DNA from: Flavobacteriales bacterium UBA3477
Lineage (GTDB): Bacteria; Bacteroidota; Bacteroidia; Flavobacteriales; Schleiferiaceae
NCBI GenBank assembly: GCA_002378005.1
Contig: DFQY01000023.1
Span: 5,091 to 27,770, forward strand
DNA: 22,680 nucleotides
Direction: 5' to 3'
The position numbers were made by a program, and so were the translations under genes. This document shows, in pieces, positions 7,424-14,146 of this stretch; within the stretch, counting starts at the first letter, position 1, and every line of letters starts with the position of its first letter. The notes beneath the pieces are model-generated. The model saw nothing but the letters and a program-made list of their open reading frames with translations. It searched no databases and was not told where the DNA came from.

Positions 7424-9044
7424 TCAACGCTGCTGTTGAGCTGTCGTGCTCGTGCTTCATTCCGCTGCCGTTGAGTTCACCCAATACTGCCTTAGCAAGT
7501 ACTTTACCAAGTTCTACGCCCCACTGGTCGTAACTAAAGATGTTCCAGATATAGCCTTGGATGAAAATCTTGTGTTCGTAAGCGGCTATAAGTTGGCCCA
7601 AGTGGTAAGGATTCACTTCGTCTAAAACGATACTGTTGGTAGGTCGGTTTCCTTCAAAGACACGGTAAGGTGCAATGTTTTCCATTTCAGCATCTCCCAA
7701 GCCGGCTTGGCGCATTTCAATCTCCACCTCATTGCGCGTTTTACCTTTCATCAATGCTTCGGTTTGAGCGATGAAGTTTGCAAGAAGAATAGGGTGGTGG
7801 TCTGTTAGGCCGTGTAATGGCTTCTTCGCAGCAATGAAATCTGCTGGGATCAGATCCGTTCCTTGGTGGATGAGCTGGTAGAATGCGTGTTGGCCGTTTG
7901 TTCCAGGCTCGCCCCAAATAATTGGACCTGTGGCATAATTAACTTTATTTCTGTTACGATCCACGTACTTACCATTGCTCTCCATATCGCCTTGTTGGAA
8001 ATACGCCGCAAAGCGGTCAAGGTATTGATCGTAAGGAAGGATAGCGTGACTAGCTGCGCCGTGGAAATTGCGGTACCAAATGCCTAGAACGGCCATCATT
8101 GCTGGGATGTTTTTGTCCCAAGGCTCACTTGCTACGTGCTTGTCCATTGCGTGGGCACCGTTCAAGAAGGCTTGGAATCCTTGGTATCCAATAGCTAAAA
8201 CTACTGGTAGGCCTATAGCTGACCATACGCTGTATCTACCGCCAACCCAGTCCCAGAAACCGAACATATTGTTGGTATCAATACCAAACTTTGAAACACC
8301 ATCGGCGTTCGTGCTCACTGCTACAAAGTGCTTCGCAACATCAGATGGCGCTCCGCCTTCTGCCAAGAACCACTCCTTCGCACTGTGTGCATTTTTCATG
8401 GTCTCCTGTGTGGTGAAGGTCTTCGATGCAATGATGAAGAGCGTCGTCTCGTGGTTTACTTTTTTCAGGACTTCCCACAAATCTGCCCCATCTACGTTGG
8501 CCACGAAGTGGAAGTTCATTTCTTCAGTAACGAAAGGCTTCAGGGCGTTGATGACCATACGTGGTCCTAAGTCGCTACCGCCGATACCGATATTTACGAC
8601 ATCGGTAATGCGCTTACCAGTACAACCCTTCCACGCTCCCGAGCGAACATCATTGCTGAAGGCGGCGAGTTTGGCCCAAACGGCTTTTACATCTGGCATC
8701 ACATCTTGTCCATCAACTTCGATGGGGTTTCCGCTCATGTTGCGAAGGGCGGTATGTAGTACTGCGCGTCCTTCTGTAACGTTGATTTTAGCCCCGCTTT
8801 GTTGTTGTTGAATAGCCTCGCGAACACCGGCTTCATCAAGCAATTCTTGGAACAAGGTAAAGGTTTCAGAACCGAAGATGTTCTTGGAGTAATCGAACAA
8901 TATGCCGTCCCATTTGATATTATATTTAAAGAAGCGCTCGGGATCTTCGAAGAAACGCGTTTTAAGAGTGCGTTTATCTTTTTTATAGTTCTCTTGTAGC
9001 TTCTTCCAAGTCTTTAACTCAGTGGGATTGATATTCTTAAGCAT
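7404..9044 (-). CDS. pgi: Glucose-6-phosphate isomerase
   Basis: 546 residues, the long class typical of many bacteria. It converts glucose 6-phosphate and fructose 6-phosphate in glycolysis and gluconeogenesis. Seen in order: NIGIGGSDLGPRM (about 151-163, phosphate-binding), SKTFTTQET (about 207-215), the signature VGGRYSVWSAIGLP (about 267-280), ESNGKYV with the catalytic Glu, GTNGQHAFYQLIHQGT with the catalytic His, and the C-terminal signature SYDQWGVELGK with the catalytic Lys. Start ATG at 9044, with a TAAATTTG box about 22 bases upstream. The gene's end overlaps the MarR-type gene by 20 bases, tail to tail. Confidence 0.98.
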   Translation of the reverse strand: MLKNINPTELKTWKKLQENYKKDKRTLKTRFFEDPERFFKYNIKWDGILFDYSKNIFGSETFTLFQELLDEAGVREAIQQQQSGAKINVTEGRAVLHTALRNMSGNPIEVDGQDVMPDVKAVWAKLAAFSNDVRSGAWKGCTGKRITDVVNIGIGGSDLGPRMVINALKPFVTEEMNFHFVANVDGADLWEVLKKVNHETTLFIIASKTFTTQETMKNAHSAKEWFLAEGGAPSDVAKHFVAVSTNADGVSKFGIDTNNMFGFWDWVGGRYSVWSAIGLPVVLAIGYQGFQAFLNGAHAMDKHVASEPWDKNIPAMMAVLGIWYRNFHGAASHAILPYDQYLDRFAAYFQQGDMESNGKYVDRNRNKVNYATGPIIWGEPGTNGQHAFYQLIHQGTDLIPADFIAAKKPLHGLTDHHPILLANFIAQTEALMKGKTRNEVEIEMRQAGLGDAEMENIAPYRVFEGNRPTNSIVLDEVNPYHLGQLIAAYEHKIFIQGYIWNIFSYDQWGVELGKVLAKAVLGELNGSGMKHEHDSSTAALINYLKS

Positions 9045-9066
9045 GATGTGTTCGTATAATTCTCAG

Positions 9067-9074
9067 CAAATTTA
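9067..9074 (-). promoter_or_regulatory. -7 box of the pgi promoter
   Basis: On the minus strand this reads TAAATTTG, a perfect TAnnTTTG match. It lies 22 bases before the pgi ATG, giving a leader of roughly 17 bases. No clear -33 TTG was found. Confidence 0.55.
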
Positions 9075-9086
9075 CCATAAGTGGAA

Positions 9087-9094
9087 TGATTTTG
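9087..9094 (+). promoter_or_regulatory. Possible -7 box of the desaturase promoter
   Basis: TGATTTTG matches TAnnTTTG at five of its six fixed positions and lies 42 bases before the ATG at 9137. It overlaps the alternative ATG at 9086, which would then be untranscribed. It sits only 12 bases from the oppositely directed pgi box, so the two promoters would be back to back. Confidence 0.3.
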
Positions 9095-9136
9095 CGGGGT
9101 CTTTCCTATCTTCCCACCTTTATTTACACAAATTTC

Positions 9137-10201
9137 ATGTTGACATTCAAAAGTAAAAGCGAATTTCAGTCCGAAGTAAGGAAAAGAGTCCGCGCTTATT
9201 TTAAAGAAAATAAGAAATCGATGTTTGCGGATTACCGTTACTACATCAAAGCGGTAGCTAACCTCGCCATTTATTTAGTACCGTTTGTTTTCTTCTTGAT
9301 CGGATACCAAAGCTTTGGTATGACCACCTTGTTGTGGGCTATTACTGGTTTCGGTATGGCTGGTGTTGGAATGAACCTAATGCATGATGCATTGCACAAT
9401 ACCGTTACGCGTAATGAATGGATAAACAGAAAGATCGGTGCATCGATCTACATGTTGGCCGGGAACTCTTACACTTGGCGTGTGCAGCACAACATGAAGC
9501 ATCACACTCACACGAATGTGGACGGTCACGACGATGATATTGAAACTGGAAGTATGTTCCGTTTCCACCCAAGCCAAGAGCTAAAGCCAAAGCACAAGTA
9601 CCAGCACATCTATGCGCCATTTGCATATACGCTCATGACTTGGAAGTGGTTGTTGGAAAAGGACTTCAAACAAGTCATCAACTACAATAAATCAGACCTT
9701 TTCAAGGCAAAAGACCAAAGCTTGGGTATGGTTTGGACAAAGCTTATCGTGGGTAAAGGATTTCATTTTGGAGTGTTCTATGTTTTACCAATGATGTTGG
9801 GTGCGCCATGGTACATGGTACTTTGGGGGAATTTCATAATGCACATCATGGCAGGATTTATCTTGTCCATTACGTTCCAATTAGCCCACGTTGTTGACAA
9901 GGCAGAATTCCCAACAGAGGAACAGGTTGCGAAGACAAGCATCTTGGAGCACCAGTTGAAGACCACGGCAAACTTTGCCACTAAGAATTGGTTGGTAACG
10001 TGGTATACGGGCGGATTGAACTTCCAAGTGGAGCACCACCTGTTCCCGACCATCAATCACGTTCACTACCCGAAAATTGCCGAGATTGTACGTAAGACCG
10101 CCGCTGAATTCCAGTTGCCGTACAATGAATACAAGACAACTATTAGCGCCATTAAAGGGCACTTCCGTCATCTTAAGACGATGGGAATGCAACCTGCTTA
10201 A
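9137..10201 (+). CDS. Membrane fatty acid desaturase (acyl-CoA/acyl-lipid type)
   Basis: 354 residues from ATG 9137 (MLTFKSKSEF). An in-frame ATG at 9086 would add 17 residues, but these do not resemble the family. The three histidine boxes of diiron desaturases are present: HDALH (83-87), HNMKHH (118-123) and QVEHH (297-301). Hydrophobic stretches at about 37-56, 60-80, 207-222 and 226-250 fit the usual four-helix membrane layout. There is no cytochrome b5 domain, so an external electron donor is needed. It introduces a double bond into acyl chains; position and substrate cannot be told, although the QxxHH third box is typical of front-end (delta-5/delta-6-like) desaturases. Single-gene unit with a terminator 32 bases downstream. 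Confidence 0.93.
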   Translation: MLTFKSKSEFQSEVRKRVRAYFKENKKSMFADYRYYIKAVANLAIYLVPFVFFLIGYQSFGMTTLLWAITGFGMAGVGMNLMHDALHNTVTRNEWINRKIGASIYMLAGNSYTWRVQHNMKHHTHTNVDGHDDDIETGSMFRFHPSQELKPKHKYQHIYAPFAYTLMTWKWLLEKDFKQVINYNKSDLFKAKDQSLGMVWTKLIVGKGFHFGVFYVLPMMLGAPWYMVLWGNFIMHIMAGFILSITFQLAHVVDKAEFPTEEQVAKTSILEHQLKTTANFATKNWLVTWYTGGLNFQVEHHLFPTINHVHYPKIAEIVRKTAAEFQLPYNEYKTTISAIKGHFRHLKTMGMQPA

Positions 10202-10227
10202 GGCGAAAATTTTCAAGCATGTTGCAT

Positions 10228-10259
10228 AAAAAAGGCGGCCCGCAGGGCCGCCTTTTTTT
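10228..10259. terminator. Bidirectional terminator between the convergent desaturase and nfu genes
   Basis: Perfect 8-bp stem GGCGGCCC (10234-10241) / GGGCCGCC (10245-10252) with a GCA loop. Six A on the left and seven T on the right make it usable by both convergent genes. Confidence 0.92.
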
Positions 10260-10277
10260 ATGTTGGTCAATTTTTTC

Positions 10278-10892
10278 TTACCCGTTAATGGCAACCACGT
10301 CTTCCACGAGGGTCGGCAGCATTTTTTGCAATATGCTTAGAATACCGTTTTTCAAGGTCATCGTTGACGATGGACAACCCGAACAAGCGCCTTGGAGCTG
10401 AACCTCAACAATCTTGTCTTTGTAACCCATAAAGGAGATGTTTCCGCCGTCTTGTGCCACGGCAGGCTTAATGTATTCTTCCAAAATATCAACAATGCGC
10501 TGCTCCACCTCGCCGAGATCTTCGGTACGAAGTGCAGGAGCGCCATCTTCCTCTGACGTGCTTTCTTGTACAGGAGATAATTGGCCCTCATGAACCGCTA
10601 TGCCTCCGTCCTGTAGGAACTCGGTGATGAACATGCGAACTTCCTGCGCGACATCATCCCATTCCACGATATCGTATTTCGCAATGGCGATGTAGTTCCC
10701 AGAGATGAAGACCTCCTTCACGAAGGGGAAGTGGAATAATTTGGTCGCAAGCGGCGATGGCTTGGCCTCATCAATGTTTCTAAACTCGGCGGAATCTGTT
10801 TGCAACAACATCTTGTTGCTGACGAACTTCATGACCTTTGGATTTGGGGTCATTTCGGCATAAATGCTCACTGGTACGCGTTTGATATCCAT
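10278..10892 (-). CDS. Nfu-type iron-sulfur cluster scaffold/carrier (NifU family)
   Basis: 204 residues in two domains: an N-terminal Nfu_N-like domain (about 8-95; TPNPKVMKFVSNK and FHFPFVKEVFISGNYIAI) and a C-terminal NifU-like domain (about 128-200). The latter has the cluster-binding GACSGCPSS, with Cys170 and Cys173. A Ser/Glu-rich linker joins them. Two subunits usually share one 4Fe-4S cluster and deliver it to target enzymes. This two-domain form is also found in mitochondria and many aerobic bacteria. It is divergent from the hexapeptide protein and has a perfect -7 box (TACCTTTG on its strand, 10915-10922). The symbol nfuA is avoided because the domain order differs from the E. coli protein. 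Confidence 0.93.
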   Translation of the reverse strand: MDIKRVPVSIYAEMTPNPKVMKFVSNKMLLQTDSAEFRNIDEAKPSPLATKLFHFPFVKEVFISGNYIAIAKYDIVEWDDVAQEVRMFITEFLQDGGIAVHEGQLSPVQESTSEEDGAPALRTEDLGEVEQRIVDILEEYIKPAVAQDGGNISFMGYKDKIVEVQLQGACSGCPSSTMTLKNGILSILQKMLPTLVEDVVAING

Positions 10893-10914
10893 GATGTGGG
10901 GTTGTTTGTCGGGA

Positions 10915-10922
10915 CAAAGGTA
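10915..10922 (-). promoter_or_regulatory. -7 box of the nfu promoter
   Basis: On the minus strand it reads TACCTTTG, a perfect TAnnTTTG match, 22 bases before the nfu ATG. The oppositely oriented box of the hexapeptide gene begins 21 bases away, so the promoters are divergent and overlapping. Confidence 0.6.
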
Positions 10923-10943
10923 CGGGGTAAAAGCCGCAAAGTG

Positions 10944-10951
10944 TACATTTG
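10944..10951 (+). promoter_or_regulatory. -7 box of the carbonic-anhydrase-like gene promoter
   Basis: TACATTTG, a perfect TAnnTTTG match, lies 26 bases before the ATG at 10978. No good -33 element is seen at the usual distance. Confidence 0.6.
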
Positions 10952-10977
10952 AAATCAGAACCTTATACGCGCAATGT

Positions 10978-11505
10978 ATGGCAGTGATTAAACCCTTATT
11001 AGGTCATTCTCCGGAATTTGGGACCAATTGTTTTCTGGCGGAGACCTCCGTTGTTATAGGCCAATTCAAATGCGGCGATGGCTGTAGCTTTTGGTACGGC
11101 AGTGTCGTGCGCGGCGATGTCAACAGTATCACCTTCGGCCATAAGGTCAACGTTCAGGACAACGCCACCGTCCACTGCACCTATGAGAAATTCCCCACAG
11201 TGGTGGGCAACAACGTGAGCATAGGTCACAACGCCATTGTACACGGCTGTACCATTGAGGACAATGTACTCATCGGAATGGGGGCCATCGTCATGGACGA
11301 CTGCGTGGTCGGAGAGGGCTGCATCGTAGCGGCGGGATCGGTGGTGACGCAAGGAAAGAAATTGGCACCTGGTACTTTGTGGGCCGGTGTGCCAGCTAAG
11401 GAAATTGGGCCCGTACCAACGCGTCTTCGCGAAGGCGAGATCGAGCGCATTGCGAACAACTATCAGAAGTACAGCAGTTGGTACAAGGAGCAGGGAGATG
11501 AGTAA
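10978..11505 (+). CDS. Gamma-carbonic-anhydrase-like hexapeptide-repeat protein (YrdA/PaaY/CaiE group)
   Basis: 175 residues from ATG 10978. The frame is open further upstream, but that part overlaps the nfu gene and promoters. The protein is a left-handed beta-helix of hexapeptide repeats (VVGNNVSIGHNAIVHG, IEDNVLIGMGAIVMDD, VGEGCIVAAGSVV) followed by a C-terminal helix. The metal-site pattern of gamma-carbonic anhydrases is kept: Arg45 and Asp47 (RGD), Gln60, and His66, His84, His89. The long acidic proton-shuttle loop of archaeal Cam is missing, as in the short group. It may be an active carbonic anhydrase or an acyltransferase-like relative; sequence alone does not decide. The stop overlaps the start of the GNAT gene by 8 bases. 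Confidence 0.9.
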   Translation: MAVIKPLLGHSPEFGTNCFLAETSVVIGQFKCGDGCSFWYGSVVRGDVNSITFGHKVNVQDNATVHCTYEKFPTVVGNNVSIGHNAIVHGCTIEDNVLIGMGAIVMDDCVVGEGCIVAAGSVVTQGKKLAPGTLWAGVPAKEIGPVPTRLREGEIERIANNYQKYSSWYKEQGDE

Positions 11506-12016
11506 GTATTTGAGTTTTGAATCGGACCGGCTTTATATACGACCTACAACTGAAGAAGATGCCGCACTTATTCTTGCCATCTTCACCGCTCCCAAGGCCA
11601 TCCGTTTTATTGGCGACCGCAACCTACATTCTGAAGAAGATGCCCGCGCCTATATCCGAAATCGAACGCTCACCCAAATGCGCAAACTGGGCTATGCGAA
11701 CTATACGCTAGTGTTAAAATCTACGGGCCAAAAAGTGGGTGTGTGCGGCTTGTACTCAAGGGAGGATATGCCTCTAGTGGATTTGGGCTATGCCCTACTT
11801 CCCACAACAGAAGGCCATGGATACATTCGAGAAAGCGCAACGAGGATCATGCAAGCAGCGAAGGAAGATTTTGGCCAACAAAAACTTTCGGCCGTCACCA
11901 GTCCGGATAATCACGAAAGCATTAAGGTTCTTCAAGCCTTGGGCTTTGTGCACAAAGGTCAATGCAATGTTGCTGGTTATGAAGGGGCTTCTGAATATTT
12001 CGAGGTCGAACTCTAA
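11498..12016 (+). CDS. GNAT-family N-acetyltransferase (RimJ/RimL-like)
   Basis: 172 residues from ATG 11498. The fold order fits GNAT: SFESDRLYIRPTTEEDAALI at the start, a central beta strand VGVCGLY, then the acetyl-CoA loop region LPTTEGHGYIRESATRIM at about 107-124. SAVTSPDNHESIKVLQALGF is the typical C-terminal block of RimJ/RimL-type enzymes, which acetylate protein N termini or small amines. The substrate is unknown. The ATG lies inside the end of the upstream gene (ATGAGTAA shared), and GGAG and GGGAG sequences lie just before it, so translation is probably coupled. It ends 9 bases from the convergent tdh gene with no terminator between them. Confidence 0.88.
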   Translation: MSKYLSFESDRLYIRPTTEEDAALILAIFTAPKAIRFIGDRNLHSEEDARAYIRNRTLTQMRKLGYANYTLVLKSTGQKVGVCGLYSREDMPLVDLGYALLPTTEGHGYIRESATRIMQAAKEDFGQQKLSAVTSPDNHESIKVLQALGFVHKGQCNVAGYEGASEYFEVEL

Positions 12017-12025
12017 GGAGCGATC

Positions 12026-12979
12026 CTACTTTCCCAACTTCACTTTTAGATTTTCAAGCATGGCCTGCGTCATGGAATCCAGATCGTACTTTTGGGTCCA
12101 ATTCCAATCTGCCTGTGCCGCACTATCGTCAATACTAGCGGGCCAACTGGCCGCAATATTCTCCCGGAAATCTGGCACACAGTCCATTTCAAACCCTTCG
12201 ATGTGCTCTGCAATACTCGCCGCAATGGTCACGGGATCAAAGCTGATGCCCGCTAAATTATAACTATTGCGCACTTTCACCTGCTCGGACGGTGCCTCCG
12301 TCAACTCAATAGTCGCGCGTATGGCATCGTTGATATACATCATCGGCAAGGCGCGATGCTCGGACAAAAAGCTCGTGTAACGACCTTCTTCCAAGGCCTT
12401 GTAATAGATCTCCACCGCATAATCTGTGGTTCCGCCGCCCGGTTGAGATTTCCAAGAAATGAGTCCAGGATAGCGGATGGAACGAACGTCGACGCCGTAC
12501 TTATTGAAGTAGTATTCACACCAGCGCTCGCCCGCCAGCTTGGAGATGCCGTACACAGTTGATGGCTCCATAATGGTTTGCTGCGGGGTGTGGTCCTTCG
12601 GAGTAGTCGGTCCAAAAACGGCAATGGAGCTGGGCCAAAAGATTTTTTGAATAATTCCTTCGCGAGCAAGCTCGAGCACGTGGAGTAAACTTTGCATGTT
12701 CAGGTCCCAAGCCTTCATCGGGAATTTTTCCCCAGTAGCACTGAGCATGGCCACGAGGTGGTATACAGTGTGCACTTTGTATTGCACGCATACCCTACGC
12801 AGGGCATCGGCATCGCTGGCATCTAGGATTTCAAAAGGGCCGTCTTGGAGTTCGGCTAGGTCGCTGCGACGAATGTCTGAGGCAACGATCTGGTCGGTGC
12901 CGTATTTATCGCGCAAGGCGAGGGTTAATTCGGTGCCAATTTGGCCACAGGCGCCGAGAATTAAAATGGTTCCGCTCAT
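12026..12979 (-). CDS. tdh: L-threonine 3-dehydrogenase, short-chain dehydrogenase type
   Basis: 317 residues of the NAD-dependent epimerase/dehydratase (extended SDR) fold. Seen: the Rossmann motif GACGQIG (9-15), Tyr143 and Lys147 in YGISK, and FWPSSIAVFGP at about 114-123. The SWKSQPGGGTTDYAVEIYYKAL block (about 175-196) is what marks SDR-type threonine dehydrogenases rather than sugar epimerases. It oxidises L-threonine to 2-amino-3-ketobutyrate with NAD. This is unrelated to the zinc Tdh of E. coli, so the symbol denotes function only. The partner lyase kbl is not in the window. It is transcribed divergently from trhO through a symmetric promoter pair. Confidence 0.87.
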   Translation of the reverse strand: MSGTILILGACGQIGTELTLALRDKYGTDQIVASDIRRSDLAELQDGPFEILDASDADALRRVCVQYKVHTVYHLVAMLSATGEKFPMKAWDLNMQSLLHVLELAREGIIQKIFWPSSIAVFGPTTPKDHTPQQTIMEPSTVYGISKLAGERWCEYYFNKYGVDVRSIRYPGLISWKSQPGGGTTDYAVEIYYKALEEGRYTSFLSEHRALPMMYINDAIRATIELTEAPSEQVKVRNSYNLAGISFDPVTIAASIAEHIEGFEMDCVPDFRENIAASWPASIDDSAAQADWNWTQKYDLDSMTQAMLENLKVKLGK

Positions 12980-13002
12980 GTTCTGTGATGATAATGATCA
13001 GA

Positions 13003-13032
13003 TTTGGGTCGCTCAAAGATAACTTATCTTTG
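13003..13032 (+). promoter_or_regulatory. trhO: Promoter of the trhO operon
   Basis: TATCTTTG at 13025-13032 is a perfect -7 box, with TTTG at 13003-13006 located 18 bases upstream as the -33 element. The start codon is 19 bases downstream. The -7 box is the right arm of an inverted repeat whose left arm is the tdh -7 box. Confidence 0.7.
13014..13021 (-). promoter_or_regulatory. -7 box of the tdh promoter
   Basis: Minus strand TATCTTTG, a perfect TAnnTTTG match. TTTG on the same strand (13038-13041) lies 16 bases upstream as a possible -33 element. The tdh ATG is 34 bases downstream. Confidence 0.65.
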
Positions 13033-13051
13033 CCCTACAAATTAATACCCC

Positions 13052-14113
13052 ATGGATCCAAATTCAGGAAAAGGCACATTGGCGAATAAATTGAGTCGAG
13101 AGGAGCTCTTGGCAAAATTGGAAGCAGAAACCTTTGAACGTAAAACCCTCTCGTTTTACAAATACGTCATCATTGAAGATCCCAAAGCGCTGCGCGACGA
13201 GCTCTTCGCTCAGTGGAGCGAGTGGGACTGTCTCGGTCGTATTTACGTGAGCCGCGAGGGCATCAACGCCCAGATGAACGTGCCTACCCACCATTGGGAG
13301 GCCTTCGAACAACATCTCCATGGCATGGAATATTTCAAGGACGTGCCGTTCAAAATGGCCGTTACCGATCAAACTGAGGGAAAGTCGTTCCTGAAACTCA
13401 TCATCAAAGTACGTGAGCAGATCGTTGCAGATGGCTTGCAGCCGGAAGATTACGATGTCACGGATGTGGGTGCCCATTTGACCGCGAAGGATTGGAACGA
13501 CGCGATCGAAAACCATAATCCTGTAATCGTGGACATGCGCAACCACTATGAAAGTGAGATAGGCCACTTTGAAGGAGCCATCCTTCCGGAAGCCGAAACC
13601 TTCCGAGAAGAACTGCCCATGGTCTTAGAAAAACTTAAAGGCCAAGAGGACCGCAAGATCCTACTGTACTGTACCGGAGGAATTCGCTGTGAGAAGACCT
13701 CTGCTTACCTCAAGCACCACGGCTTTAAAGATGTGAATCAACTGCACGGCGGCATAATTGATTATGCTCGCCAAATAGACGAAGAAGCATTGCCAAATAA
13801 ATTTCACGGCATCAACTTCGTGTTCGACGAGCGCCTAGGGGAATGCATCTCAGACGAGATCATCTCAGAATGCCACCAGTGTGGTCAGCCTTCCGCCACC
13901 CACGTGAACTGTGCGAACAAGGCCTGTAACCTCCTATTTATCCAGTGTGAGGCCTGTGCCGAGAAAAATGAAGGGTGTTGTACGCCGCAATGTGTCGAAA
14001 TCATCCACCTGCCCGAAGAAGAGCAAGGGGAAATTCGTCGCAAGGCCAAGGAGACCAAAAGATTTCACAGACATAGCAAAGTTGATTTGCGAAATGCCTT
14101 TTCGCAGCAGTAA
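13052..14113 (+). CDS. trhO: tRNA uridine(34) 5-hydroxylase, rhodanese-type
   Basis: 353 residues. The N-terminal domain (about 35-130) has the family hallmark GRIYVSREGINAQMNVP. The rhodanese domain (about 145-250) has VIVDMRNHYESEIGHFEGA and the active-site loop YCTGGIRCEK, with catalytic Cys207 and a second Cys213. The C-terminal part is Cys-rich (CHQCG, CANKAC, CEAC, CCTPQC), as in the long members of the family. TrhO (formerly YceA) hydroxylates U34 of tRNAs at C5 using oxygen, toward methoxy- or carboxymethoxy-uridine. It is first in a compact run with the carboxyltransferase, tatD and ansA, and has its own promoter. Confidence 0.95.
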   Translation: MDPNSGKGTLANKLSREELLAKLEAETFERKTLSFYKYVIIEDPKALRDELFAQWSEWDCLGRIYVSREGINAQMNVPTHHWEAFEQHLHGMEYFKDVPFKMAVTDQTEGKSFLKLIIKVREQIVADGLQPEDYDVTDVGAHLTAKDWNDAIENHNPVIVDMRNHYESEIGHFEGAILPEAETFREELPMVLEKLKGQEDRKILLYCTGGIRCEKTSAYLKHHGFKDVNQLHGGIIDYARQIDEEALPNKFHGINFVFDERLGECISDEIISECHQCGQPSATHVNCANKACNLLFIQCEACAEKNEGCCTPQCVEIIHLPEEEQGEIRRKAKETKRFHRHSKVDLRNAFSQQ

Positions 14114-14146
14114 CTTATGCACAGAAACAACACATACAGAACCACC

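Noticed and set aside
8068..8811. 247-codon open frame on the plus strand inside pgi
   Set aside because: It is antisense to a fully conserved pgi sequence, has no family motif and arises from pgi codon bias.
10864..10977. N-terminal extension of the carbonic-anhydrase-like protein
   Set aside because: It would overlap the nfu start and both divergent promoters, and its sequence is not hexapeptide-like.
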